NCBI GenBank assembly: GCA_002104905.1
Contig: MCFE01000258.1
Coordinates: 1 to 64,000, forward strand
From: Basidiobolus meristosporus CBS 931.73
Lineage: Eukaryota; Basidiobolomycota; Basidiobolomycetes; Basidiobolales; Basidiobolaceae
Direction of reading: 5' to 3'
Length of the DNA: 64,000 bases
Both the position numbers and the translations under genes were made by a program. This document shows, in pieces, positions 11,190-21,533 of the stretch (position 1 is its first letter; each line of letters starts with the position of its first letter). Under the pieces are notes generated by a model, which saw nothing but the letters and a program-made list of their open reading frames with translations, did not search any database and was not told where the DNA came from.

Positions 11190-13900
11190 AATGGAGTACC
11201 TGCCATAATCATGATCAACTCAGGAGCATTGCATGAGGACATGTCAGAGCAATTTGCTTTGAGAGCAGGAATCAACTTGGAGCTGACCAAATTAACTTCA
11301 GTCTCAACAGCTGATAGGAACTCTTATATAATTAACCATATTACTCAGCCAGTAAGGATGAAGATCAATGACTATGAAGAAGACCTACAGGCCTATGTAT
11401 TTGGGAACTGCAAGTTTGACCTTGTATTTGGAAAAGCCTGGCTATTTTATTGTAAGCCATCAATAAACTGGAAAACCAATGCTACTCAGATCCAGAAGTA
11501 CAACAATACCTATGAGTTATTAGCTGCCAGACTGGATTTCAACTTGGTCAATTCCAGTGTGTGTGAAACAAGTGAACTTAGCAAGATGCAGTTCTGTAGA
11601 GCACTTAGATAAGGCACCCAGATGTTCCTCATGGTAGTATTACAGGAGGATTCCTCTACTCCAGTACCCCAGAAGGTCCAGACTCCTTTGAAGGAATATT
11701 CAGACGTATTTCTGGATGAACCTGAAGGCCACCATCAGTCAGAGACATGGATTGTGCCATTGACACAGGAGATAGCCCTCAGAGACATGGATTATGACAT
11801 TGAAAACAGGAGATAGCTCTCTAGTGAGTAAGACACCTTACAGAATGAGTCCATTGGAATTGAAAGAAATGAAGAGACAAATAGATCAGTTATTGCAGCA
11901 ATTATATACAGACCCTGCAAGTCACCTTGGGGAGCACCAGTACTTTTTGTGAAGAAGAAGGATGGAACATTTAGGATGTGCATTGACTACAGAGCCCTCA
12001 ACTCAGTTACCTTTATACCCTAAGAAGCTTGAAGTTATCAAGAATCTGAAGCAGCCCAATAGCATATCAGAACTCAGATCATTGCTAGGAATGATATTTT
12101 ATTATTGGAGATTTGTCAAGTCCTTTGCAAGTATTACAACCCCTTTAACTGATATCCTCAAGAAAGACAATACCTACAAGTGTGACATAGCCTGTGAGAC
12201 TGCCTTCAAGTTGCTCAAGAACAACCTTGCTAAGCTGCTAAGATTAAGAATACCTGATTTCAGAAAAGAGCTTACTCTGTGCATAGATGCTTCAGATTAT
12301 GCAATTGGTGGAGTGTTGGGCCAAGTACACAAGGGAAAGGACTACCCAGTTGCCTTTGAATCCAAGAAGCTGAACTCAGCAGAACAAAACTATCCAGTGC
12401 ATGAGAAGGAGATGCTTGCTATAATACACTGCTTGAAGACATGGAGATACTATATTAAAGGAGTCCAATGCACCGTGAAGACTGATCATGCCTCCCTCAA
12501 GTAGATATTTACTCAACAGATACTCTGTAGAAGATTGACAAGATGGAGTGAATACATTCAGCAATTTGATTTGGAGATTGTCTACTGCCCTGGGAAAAAC
12601 AACAGAGTTTCTGATGCCTTGTCAAGATTAGAACAAGTTGCACAACTCAACTTGGTGCATGAATCAGATTGACCTAGCCTATTACCAAAGTACTTGGAAG
12701 ACCAAGCCATTCCTAATGAGGTGGATGAGGAGACTGTGGAGATAATACAGGAGGAAGCCAGCAAATTTGTGGTACAGGATGAAACACTATACCAAATTGT
12801 TGATGGGAGCCCTATTGCCTATTGCCCTTATGTTGCTTGCCTGGATTCAATACATAAGCTAGACAATGAATATGGTCATCTTGGAACTGAAGGAACCTAG
12901 AGCCTTGTGAAAGCCAGAGCATGGTGGCCCAGAATGAAACAAGACATTGAGAGGCTAGTGAAAACATGCCCAAACTGCCAAATCAACTAAGGCCAACCAC
13001 CAAGAATTGTTGAACTCTTTCCTATTGAGCCTGTAAGGCCATATGAAAGATGGGGAATTGACTTTGTTGGAAGCCTGCCAACTACCAGGAAATGCAACTG
13101 TTGGATCCTAGTAGCAATTGACCATGCCACTAAATGGCCAGTGGCTAAAGCTGTACCTATAGTCAGTGAACAAGAAGTTGCAAGTTTCATCTACCATGAG
13201 AACCTTATGAAGTTAAGATGCCCTGTAGAGATTCTATCCAGTAGAGGTGCAAACTTTATGGCAAAGACATTGGAGGCTTACCTGGAAATGCAGCATATCA
13301 GACACTTGAAAACCTTGGCATATCACCCCAAAACTAATGGAGTTGCTGAATGATTTAATGGATTATTTAGAAAAATGCTGACCAAGTATGCAAATGGAGT
13401 TGTCAGTAGATGGGAGGAGTATATAGACCATGCACTCTTTGCATGCATTGTCAGAGTATACAACACTACCCAGCAATTGTCATTTTTACTTAGTGTATGG
13501 ATATGAACCAAGGATTCCAGGAGATCTCACACAACCAAAGCTTACAGATGCCTTAGAAGATAAACTCAGTCAGCCAAGTAGACACCAGCAACTGGAACAA
13601 AGATGTCAAGAGGAACAGACCAAAGTATCTCAAAGTGCAGAATAGATGAAGCAGAGTTTTGATAAGACTATGGCACCAGAAGCATTGACAGTTGGGAATT
13701 TTGTACTGCTAAGAAACAACACTTGGAAGAAGCTTGAGACACAATGGACTGGACCATTCAAGATCATCAGAGAATGACCATTTGCAACTTACCAACTAGT
13801 GGACAAACAAGGCAATATCTAGGAAGACTTAGTGCATAGGGACAGACTCAAGCTTTCAAGACTTGTTGATAATACTGAACCATCAAGATATTGGTATCAC
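11190..13900 (+). pseudogene. Gypsy pol (element K), RT catalytic part deleted
   Basis: Protease at 11211: the DSGA box reads NSGA (Asp to Asn at 11217-11219). RT fingers follow (LLKEYSDVF-type sequence at 11690; [20 protein letters not shown] at ~11925-11985). After RALNSVT (~12010) the sequence jumps directly to KLEVIKNLKQPNSISELRSL, so the palm with YxDD is missing. RNase H is at 12250-12640 (LCIDASDYAIGGVL, KEMLAIIHCLKTW, TDHASLK). Integrase covers 12790-13650: HLGTEGT...CPNC zinc fold, WGIDFVGSLP, SSRGANF and PKTNGVAE. C-terminal VLLRNNTWKKLETQWTGPF lies near 13700. Many stops are present. Confidence 0.85.
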
Positions 13901-13946
13901 AAGAAAAGAGATTCAGGAGAACCCTCTCAACTTTAGTAGGGGAGAA

Positions 13947-14334
13947 TGTTATGACCTACCACTTGTGTTATGATCTGCCACTTGAATGTTTAAGTTAGAT
14001 CAGTTTTTAGTCAAATCAATTAGTTATATGTTTAGCTTATCAGTATATCAGTATTATCTATCAAATTAGATAAATTAGTCAGCAAATGAATCGGCATATC
14101 CATATCAGACAGAAACATATATATTAAGTAGGATCTTATTGGGTGATGATGATACAATCAAATGAGTTGTCAGCCACAGCCTACATTAGGAAATACAATT
14201 AGTCAGCAATTGATCTGGCAAAATGTATATAAGGAGCTGCTAGCACCTCAATAAAGATCAGTTCAAGTTTTAGTGAATACAATGCTAGCTAAACTCCCTA
14301 TTCTGCTACAACTCTTATTCCAAGACTTGTAACA
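13947..14334 (+). repeat. 3' LTR of Gypsy K
   Basis: 388 bp. It matches the 5' LTR but its first ~19 bp are tandemly duplicated (TGTTATGACCTACCACTTG then TGTTATGATCTGCCACTTG). Confidence 0.9.
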
Positions 14335-14637
14335 CTTGTATGCTTAAATTAGATCAGTTTCTAGTCAAATCAATTGGTTATATATTCAGCCTATCAGTAT
14401 ATCAGTGCTTTCTATCAAATCAGTAGCATTAGTCGGCAGATAAATCAGCAGATCCTTATCAAACAGTAATAGATATATTAAGTAAGATCTGATTGGGTGA
14501 TGATGATGCAATCAAATGAGTCATCAGCCACAACCTGCATTAGGACATACAATTAGTCAGCAATTGATATGGCAAAAATGTATATAAGGAGCTGTTGGAA
14601 CCTCAGTAAAAGTCAGTTCATCTTGAGTGAATACAAT
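14335..14637 (+). repeat. Extra K-family LTR, left piece
   Basis: A third LTR copy abuts the 3' LTR of K and lacks the first ~17 bp. It is split by the DDE transposon; the last 54 bp of the same LTR are at 25376-25429. Bases 14635-14637 (AAT) are the transposon's target duplication. Confidence 0.85.
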
Positions 14638-14800
14638 AGACTTGTTCTGTTGGATAGTGCCACATAGTGCCAGCCTGTTTATGGTGCCAGATCAATCTGG
14701 CACTATAATTTCCACCATCATGCCAGTGGTTGGCTATAGTTACTGGTAACTTTACTCAATCTTACTTATGTTGCTCATAGTAGTGCTTTCCTTGCTTTAT

Positions 14801-15685
14801 TTACTCTTCATAATGCTCCAGACACATTTCTCTTAGTGGATGTCTTCTTGTATGAATATACTGTGCATTGATAAGTATCTTAACTATTTTACCTATATTG
14901 CTGTGTTCTCCTATATATGACTTTCCTCTGTGTTTACCTGCCAATATGCTGAATCTCTTCAGATATCCAAATATATGCTCTACCCTCACTCTGAAATGAT
15001 TAAATATCTCATTGTAGAGCTTCTGCTTCCTGCTAAGCACACCTTTCCTTGGCTTCCTATAAGCTGTAATACATCCTAATCTCTGACAATCCTCCCCTAT
15101 ATAAGCTAAGTCTGCCATACATTTCTCCCCTCTACTGAATTCTGGAAGATTCTGTACCCAAAGTGCTTTGTCATGCCTACTTCCAGCAAATGGCCCACTA
15201 AACCAGATAATGTTACCCTCAATGTCAGATAGTGATTGAGACTTCACACAGTGTGCCTTGTACTTGCAAGAATAAAACAGCTTCTGCCTTCTAGAAGGTC
15301 TGTTAATCCTGACTGGGAAGGTATCCAAAAAACTCCTTATATGAAACCTGCTGCTGAACACTGTGGGATATAGAAGTCTATTGGAGCTTCTAAACCTAAT
15401 ACTCCAAGCTTGCTCTAAGTCATTCATACCCTCTGCAAGGTGGTTCTCCATTGCTGTCAGCTGAGAATGCAAACTTCTAGGACTTTTGTTGCCATGGATG
15501 GTGGGATGAAACGTTGTAGGGCAGTAGTTCTTATAATAGCAGAGAAGCTTAACAAGGGATATCCTTGAGTAGACTGGGGTGGATGGACCACAGTACTTGG
15601 TATAGATCTCCTTTAGTGTGTCAGAAGGAAGTCCAGTAGTAGTCATGGGATTGATTAGGAAAGACCATTCAGATGAGTAAGTCAT
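14801..15685 (-). CDS. DDE_Tnp_4 (PIF/Harbinger-type) transposase
   Basis: A 294-residue open frame with no internal stop, starting MTYSSEWSFLIN. The catalytic fold is recognisable: SFLDTFPVRINRP (first Asp, ~residues 117-129), KLFYSCKYKAHCVKSQ, DIEGNIIWFSGPFAGSRHDK (second Asp, ~residue 170), MADLAYIGEDC, and FRVRVEHIFGYLKRF (Glu, ~residue 236). The Asp-Asp-Glu triad is therefore present. The family cuts and pastes its element. The ORF is near the normal size for this domain, though an N-terminal exon could be missing. It lies 160 bp inside the left terminal repeat and points towards it. It is the best-preserved coding region of this element. Confidence 0.85.
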   Translation of the reverse strand: MTYSSEWSFLINPMTTTGLPSDTLKEIYTKYCGPSTPVYSRISLVKLLCYYKNYCPTTFHPTIHGNKSPRSLHSQLTAMENHLAEGMNDLEQAWSIRFRSSNRLLYPTVFSSRFHIRSFLDTFPVRINRPSRRQKLFYSCKYKAHCVKSQSLSDIEGNIIWFSGPFAGSRHDKALWVQNLPEFSRGEKCMADLAYIGEDCQRLGCITAYRKPRKGVLSRKQKLYNEIFNHFRVRVEHIFGYLKRFSILAGKHRGKSYIGEHSNIGKIVKILINAQYIHTRRHPLREMCLEHYEE

Positions 15686-15975
15686 ATTAAAATTGGTGGA
15701 TGATTGTATGGAGGCGGTTTGACTTGATTCAGCGCAATCTGCATTATTTATCTGACTTTTAATACATTATGGTTAAATCTCCATCAATTGCCATGTATCC
15801 CATCATTATGTAGCAAAAATCATCCGCAAACAATGCCTTGGTACTTTTATTGATGCTTTAATCATAGGTCTATAATCAAATAGGAAATCTGCAATTGATG
15901 TGATCTGATCTGTGTCAACGTGACCTAAGATGCATCATGCATAATATATGGAAAATTCAACAATCACATTAGTTT
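15676..15975. repeat. Shared upstream block R3, copy 1
   Basis: Covers the transposase start and ~290 bp upstream. A diverged copy lies at 28050-28345, beginning with AGTAAGTCATATTA in both. Shared blocks continue to about 15970 (e.g. 'cataggtctat', 'gaaatctgca', 'gatgcat', 'acaatcacat'). Bases 15976-16129 hold nothing recognisable. Confidence 0.65.
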
Positions 15976-16129
15976 TCATATATATTTCATATAAGACCAG
16001 GTTGATGCCAATTTACTGCTGTATAAGTATCCAAATCCATTGCTATGGTCCCCATACCAAGCCTCAACTCATCTCTAGTACAACCCAGACAAAACCCATC
16101 CCCCAGCTCACAAGCACGGTCCAGACCGG

Positions 16130-16933
16130 TGTGGTGGTGTAGAGGTACTCCTGGGAGAAGCTACACAACTCAAGGTGTGTGAGGTGTCTGATGGGTGCAA
16201 TAACCTCTGTGTCTAAACTGCTGGTGTCTTTGTCAATATGTCACTATGGTAAAAGCTCCTGCTTCTCTAGCTTCCTAGGTGCTCCAAGTGTCTCCAAAGG
16301 CCTCTGTGTGTCTTGTGCACTACCCTGAAAAGCTCCTTGATGGCAGGTCTGAGATGTACTGTTGAAGGCAGGTGCAGTGATCAACTGCTAATCAATAAGG
16401 TAGAAGTGTTACTGATAGAAGGGATGATTTATTGATGAGGGATTGCTTTCCCTTAAATACTTTTCCTGATTGCCAAGTGATTACTAATGACAAGGTTCTA
16501 GAAGATTCTAGGTATCAGTGGAATTCTTGATGACATCACTATGAGCTAAAAATATGCCAAGAATGTCCTGGAAGGTTCTAAAAGGCACAGCACTATCAAC
16601 CAATCAGGAATCAGTAGTCTGAAACCTGTGCAACATAGAAATACCATATATGGTATTGAAATGGTAGAGATGGTAACACAGACCTAGGTCATGTGTCATG
16701 GGTACTGACGCGGGTGCTTGCCTTATATAGATATATCTACTGATCACAAAGCTGAATAACATCTGGGATAACTAATGCTAATAGCTAATCAGGGTAAACA
16801 TCATATGAGGATAATACTGATAATATGGGCAAAAGAAGAATGGGATAATACTGATAAGATAAAATATGGATAAGTATATCATAATGACTATATGAATAAA
16901 CTTGTCTGTGGGAGGTATGTTTACCCTACCACA
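16130..16933 (-). repeat. Solo LTR-Y with CCGG duplication
   Basis: 804 bp, reading TGTGGTGGTG...CTACCACA on the plus strand (LTR in minus orientation). It is flanked by CCGG at 16126-16129 and 16934-16937, a perfect 4-bp duplication. Length and sequence match the LTRs of element Y1. The CArG-like CCATATATGG is at 16644-16653. Confidence 0.95.
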
Positions 16934-17259
16934 CCGGAAAAGTCAATGTTGGATCTGTTCAAGTTCTCACCAAATGATTTTAGCATGGCCCAAGTGTCTA
17001 TGATGAGCCTTCATACAGATATTTGAGCACTACTGATTAATCTAGCAGAACTAGATACCTCAGAGAGTCAACAAAGATGGAAGAATTTGAGTAGAATGCT
17101 GTGGCATGAGTTCTACATCAAGATGCCAGCCAATGTATGTAAGATGATATATAACAAGACAAGTATTGAAATCAAGAGTGAGCTGAGAGTGAGGGGATTT
17201 GACAAAGAAGCCATGTGGGAGCAATTTTGCTTGCAATTTGCATGGTATGGACCGGACGT

Positions 17260-18330
17260 TGTGGTGGTGTATAAGTCCTAGGGAGAGATACGTCCAACAC
17301 TTCTCAAGTGTTTTGTGTGTGGGGTGTTCACTGGGTGCGATAACCTCTGGCAAAAGCTTGCTAGGAATACTTGGGTTCTGTCTCTAATCTAATGTGAAGG
17401 GGAATAAAGCCACAAGCTTGTCAAGGGAAAACTATTGAGCTACAATCCCCAACTTAGTTGGCGTCTTAACAAAAGTATGTGCTGGGTTCAGCGTCCTTTG
17501 AGATGACAATGTACTAAAGCTTCCAAAGTCAAAACAACTGTAAACTCCGCCAGCAGGGACTTGATAAGAATGCAGCTTTGGTCAATAGTTACAAAGACAG
17601 AAAAGTATCTTTGCCTGTACAAGAACAAACTTGGGAAAGAATCAAATATAATAAAAGATACCTACTCTGAGTATTCCTCACAAGTAGTGCCTCCAAGGTC
17701 AGTTGGCTGTCAGCGCGGTTTCCTGGGAGTGTCCTGTGGTCTAGGGTTGGAAGTTCAGGTAGCAGCAGGTAGCAGTGATCACACTAATCAACAAGTTGGT
17801 ATATTGATAAAAGGGATGATGATTTATTGTTGAGGGATAGCCTCCCTTATATACTTTTCTCACTGGCTAAGTGATTACTAATCATGGTGTTCCAGAAGGT
17901 TCCAGATATCAATAGAAATCTTAATGACATCAGAATGACCTACAAATGCTCTAAGTAGGTGCCAGAAGGTTCTAAGAGGCACAGCACATCCAACCAATCA
18001 GGAATCAGTATTCTGAAACCTGTGTAACATGGGGATACCATATATGGTATGGAAATGGTAGGGATGGTGACACGGGTTGATCATGTGTCACGGGTACTGG
18101 CGCGGGTACTTGCCTAATATAGAAGCACTTGTAGCTAGTAATCTTACATAAAGTGAGGGGTAACTTATGCAATAAGGTAAGCAGGTGTGATAGTCAACCG
18201 GCTTATGGGATAGTACTGACTGGGTAAGACAAATGGGATAAAACTAAAATGAGTGTAGTAGGGATATAGGGAAGTAGAAAATAAGGGAATGAGCACATCT
18301 GTTAGTGGGTGTCACTGTCACCCCACTACA
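17260..18330 (-). repeat. Solo LTR-X with ACGT duplication
   Basis: 1071 bp, TGTGGTGGTG...CCACTACA on the plus strand, flanked by ACGT (17256-17259, 18331-18334). The duplicated second-gene copy at 23497-23800 reads straight across this site (GGACATGTCC), so it serves as an empty-site control. CCATATATGG is at 18038-18047. Confidence 0.95.
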
Positions 18331-18719
18331 ACGTGTCCATTTGTGCCTCAACTTTGGGAACCAAAGAGATTTTGAATGAGTTTTTGCCTTAAATGACCAA
18401 TGTACTACGTGATATATTAGTAGAGCTAAGTGGCTTCTGAGAGCAATATACACAGGACTCATCTAGGCAACAGCTCCAAAGTATCAGACAGAGGGTAAGT
18501 GAATACCTTGAGGAATCAGATGGTGAGCTACAGGAGGAAGAATACAGACCGCAAGCAACATAGCCCAGATTGTGCCAGCACACCTTGCTGGATTCCCTAC
18601 CATCTCTTGCAACCACAGCGCGCCGGCACATGTCAGTCCAGACCACGCCAACACCCTTTACCAGAACGCCCCACATCAAGTCAATGTGCATTGAGTCAAC
18701 ACACGTCAGGTCAATGCGC

Positions 18720-19523
18720 TGTGGTAGGGTAAACATACCTCCCACAGACAAGTTTATTCATATAGTCATTATGATATACTTATCCATATTTTATCTTATC
18801 AGTATTATCCCATTCTTCTTTTGCCCATATTATCAGTATTATCCCCATATGATGTTTACCCTGATTAGTTATTAGCATTAGTTATCCCAGATGTTATTCA
18901 GCTTTGTGATCAGTAGATGTATCTATATAAGGCAAGTACCCGCGTCAGTACCCGTGACACATGACCTAGGTCTGTGTTACCATCTCTATCATTTCAATAC
19001 CATATATGGTATTTCTATGTTGCACAGGTTTCAGACTACTGATTCCTGATTGGTTGAGAGTGCTGTGCCTTTTAGAACCTTCCAGGACATTCTTGGCATA
19101 TTTTTAGCTTGTAGTGATGTCATCAAGAATTCCACTGATACCTAGAATCTTCTAGAACCTTGTCATTAGTAATCACTTGGCAATCAGGAAAAGTATTTAA
19201 GGGAAAGCAATCCCTCATCAATAAATCATCCCTTCTATCAGTAACACTTCTACCTTATTGATTAGCAGTTGATCACTGCACCTGCCTTCAACAGTACATC
19301 TAAGACCTGCCATCAAGGAGCTTTTCAGGGTAGTGCACAAGACACACAGAGGCCTTTGGAGACACTTGGAGCACCTAGGGAGCTAAAGAAGCAGGAGCTT
19401 TTACCATAGTGACATATTGACAAAGACACCAGCAGTTTAGACACAGAGGTTATTGCACCCATCAGACACCTCACACACCTTGAGTTGTGTAGCTTCTCCC
19501 AGGAGTACCTCTACACCACCACA
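18720..19523 (+). repeat. 5' LTR of Y1
   Basis: 804 bp, TGTGGTAGGG...CACCACCACA. Features: TATATAAGG near 18925 followed by a GTACCCG direct repeat, CCATATATGG at 19000-19009, TATTTAAGG near 19193 and AATAAA near 19220. Confidence 0.95.
19000..19009. promoter_or_regulatory. CArG-like palindrome in LTR-Y
   Basis: CCATATATGG fits the MADS-box consensus CC(A/T)6GG and lies in a 16-bp perfect palindrome ATACCATATATGGTAT. The same sequence occurs at 16644, 18038, 21814, 33261, 45231, 53038 and 55851, in every well-preserved X and Y LTR. Binding by a MADS factor is inferred. Confidence 0.55.
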
Positions 19524-19527
19524 TATT

Positions 19528-19545
19528 TGGCACCCAACGTGGGGG
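19528..19545 (+). other. Primer-binding site of Y1
   Basis: TGGCACCCAACGTGGGGG starts 4 bases after the LTR (spacer TATT). It begins with TGG as expected for pairing with a tRNA CCA end. The tRNA species was not identified. The X-family element L has the same site with ACG changed to ATG. Confidence 0.75.
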
Positions 19546-19597
19546 GTTTGACTGAACTGCCCCTAGAAGACTTAAGAAAGAACAAATTATCAAGACC

Positions 19598-21455
19598 ATG
19601 GATCTACCTTTACCAGGAATGCAAGGAACTCCTTTCTTTGATGGAACCAAAGTTAAAGCTTTCATCAAGAGGTGGGAGCTTTTCTGCAGAGCCCACAAAA
19701 TACCTGAGGCCATTATGGCTGAAGAGATGCCCCCCCTACAGCACTGATGAGATCATGCTCTATTTATATGAAAGAAATGATCTGCTGACAAATTGGACCC
19801 TCTTGAAGAGCTACTTGATTGATGAATATGGAGAGAGACAAGTTGACTACACACTTAAAGACTTGGAGAACTTTGCTTATAGCAAGTTTAAGCTGCTACC
19901 ATTGAAAGAATACTTGAGTGGCCTTGAGCAAACTGGAGAGTCACTGAAAGCCCAAGGCATTATCACTGATCTGACTTTATCTGCCTATCTGCTCAGAGCA
20001 CTACCAGAAGGCCTGGTTAGAAGGATTGAAAACAATCCTACTGTGAAAGCTATGAGTTCACTGCCTGCATTTCAGTTAGCTAAGCAGATTTTACTTGCCC
20101 CTGAAGAAACCTCACCAATCAGAAAGCTTCTCTCAAGCCCAGGACAAAACCAAGATAGCCAAGACATACTTAATCCCAGCAATCAAAGCACTCAAATTCA
20201 GGAGCTGACACAGCAACTAGAGAAACTCTCTTTGCTACTTGCCAGCAAAGCATATGGTCAGAAGCCAGTAGAGAAAGAAGTCAAATATACATGCATGTGG
20301 TGTGACTCTGCCAACCATTCCAAGAGAAATTGCCAAGAGCTTCAGTCATTACTATCCACAGGTGATGTCCTATATAGTCCTCAGGGATACATAGTCAGTA
20401 AGCATGGTGACAAATTATCCACAGCATTTGGACAAGGAGGAATGAGAGTTCACTACAGGCAAGTCACCTCTCATACAAGAAAGGTTCACCTTCATGGCGA
20501 AGAAGATCCTGGCTACTTTGATCCAGCTGAAGTTCTGAACTTTGACTATGAGGATCCCAGAGAGGCCCAAGATCATATAGCTTCAATTTATGCTTCAAAG
20601 AGACACCATGCTGAAAAAATGGCTAATCTAGGCCCAGCAACAAAAGTACCAAGATGTGAGCCAGAAGTTGTGATTGAGAAGAAAGCATCACCCCCATTAA
20701 TTCTACAAGAGTCTGCCAAGACCAACAACTACCACATGCAGCCTAAAGTCAAGCAAAATGGTACCCCAGAGGCTCTGACAAGTCATATACTAGGAAGCAA
20801 CATATCAATCAAGGTTGGAGAGCTACTCAGTGTATCACCATCTGTAAGAAAGACTCTGGATGAGCATATCAGAATAAGAAAGCATCCAATTGAAGCAACT
20901 CAAGGCAACCAGGTCAGGACAGTTCAAGGAAGCCAAGATATCAGTAAGCTGCATCAAAGCCAGAAACACTACTACTCAGTGGCAACTGCAACAACTACAG
21001 GAACTGTGCATAATCAAGAAATCCTATGTCATATAGACAGTGGATCTGAGATATGTGTGATGCCTTTGGAGGCTTGGAAACAACTACCATGCAAAGACCT
21101 ATTGCCCATAGACACCAATATCAATTGGAGCATGAAGGATGCCAACTCAGGGCAATCAAAGCTTTTAGGAATTATTCACAGCTTCCCTCTCATCATTGAA
21201 GGAATACCCCATGAGATCCCAGTATTCATTTGTGCAAAGGCTAACTTTGAATTACTTCTTGGAAGACCATGGGAAGTAAAAGCAAGAGCAACTGCAGTGA
21301 ACTACCCAGATGGTTCAGCATGGTATACTATATACTCAGAGAGCCCAGGACTAACAGCAACCTTCTGTGGTGTGGACTCAAACAATATCCGATCAATGAC
21401 ATCATGTAGATTTCTATCTCAAGAAAGGACAGGTGGCTTCATTGAGGAAGACTGA
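19598..21455 (+). CDS. gag-protease polyprotein of Y1 (one apparent frameshift)
   Basis: ATG 19598 is chosen because copy Y2 has the same start (MDLPLPGMQGTPFFDGTKVK). The frame breaks at a run of seven C (19730-19736); Y2 has six and reads through. From there the frame stays open to TGA at 21455, about 619 residues in all. Domains in order: retrotransposon capsid (~residues 60-200, with LLKSYLIDEYGERQVDYTL), CMWCDSANHSKRNC zinc knuckle (20292-20333), a long polar linker, then an aspartic protease with CHIDSGSEICVMP (DSG 21036-21044) and FELLLGRPW. No pol follows. It would make particles and process itself. An alternative frame that opens inside the LTR at 19485 is not the real start. Confidence 0.85.
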
Positions 21456-21521
21456 GAGAGCACTTTGTTCTCCAAACTTACAGTGGTTAGCTAAAAAGTT
21501 CCCTGAAACTTTTTAGCTCAA

Positions 21522-21533
21522 GTGGGGGGTGGA
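21522..21533 (+). other. Polypurine tract of Y1
   Basis: GTGGGGGGTGGA immediately before the 3' LTR, 66 bp after the stop codon. The internal region between stop and tract is therefore only a short leader. Confidence 0.8.

Larger units (their letters stand above)
10114..14334 (+). mobile_element. Ty3/Gypsy element K, RT core deleted
   Basis: LTRs at 10114-10483 and 13947-14334, primer-binding site at 10485, gag, protease, partial RT, RNase H, integrase and a purine tract (TAGGGGAGAA) before the 3' LTR. The order protease-RT-RNase H-integrase defines Gypsy. It sits inside an old LTR-Y. No clean target duplication is visible, because an extra LTR copy follows the 3' LTR directly. The LTRs are visibly diverged, so the insertion is old. 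Confidence 0.9.

Noticed and set aside
13947-14637. Tandem K-family LTRs read as a satellite array
   Set aside because: Only two adjacent copies, explained by the 3' LTR of K plus a further LTR split by the DDE transposon.
17561-17833. 90-codon frame (MIRMQLWSIVTKTEKYLCLY...) conserved in LTR-X copies at 17561, 33427, 44733 and 47990
   Set aside because: It runs antisense to the LTR, has no known motif, and is expected to persist among closely related LTR copies; kept only as a curiosity.
18389-18751. 120-codon minus-strand frame
   Set aside because: Lies opposite the transposon's second gene and crosses into the Y1 LTR, so it is a composite with no motif.
19471-19713. 80-codon minus-strand frame repeated at 55148-55390 on the plus strand
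   Set aside because: Antisense to the gag start of Y1 and Y2.
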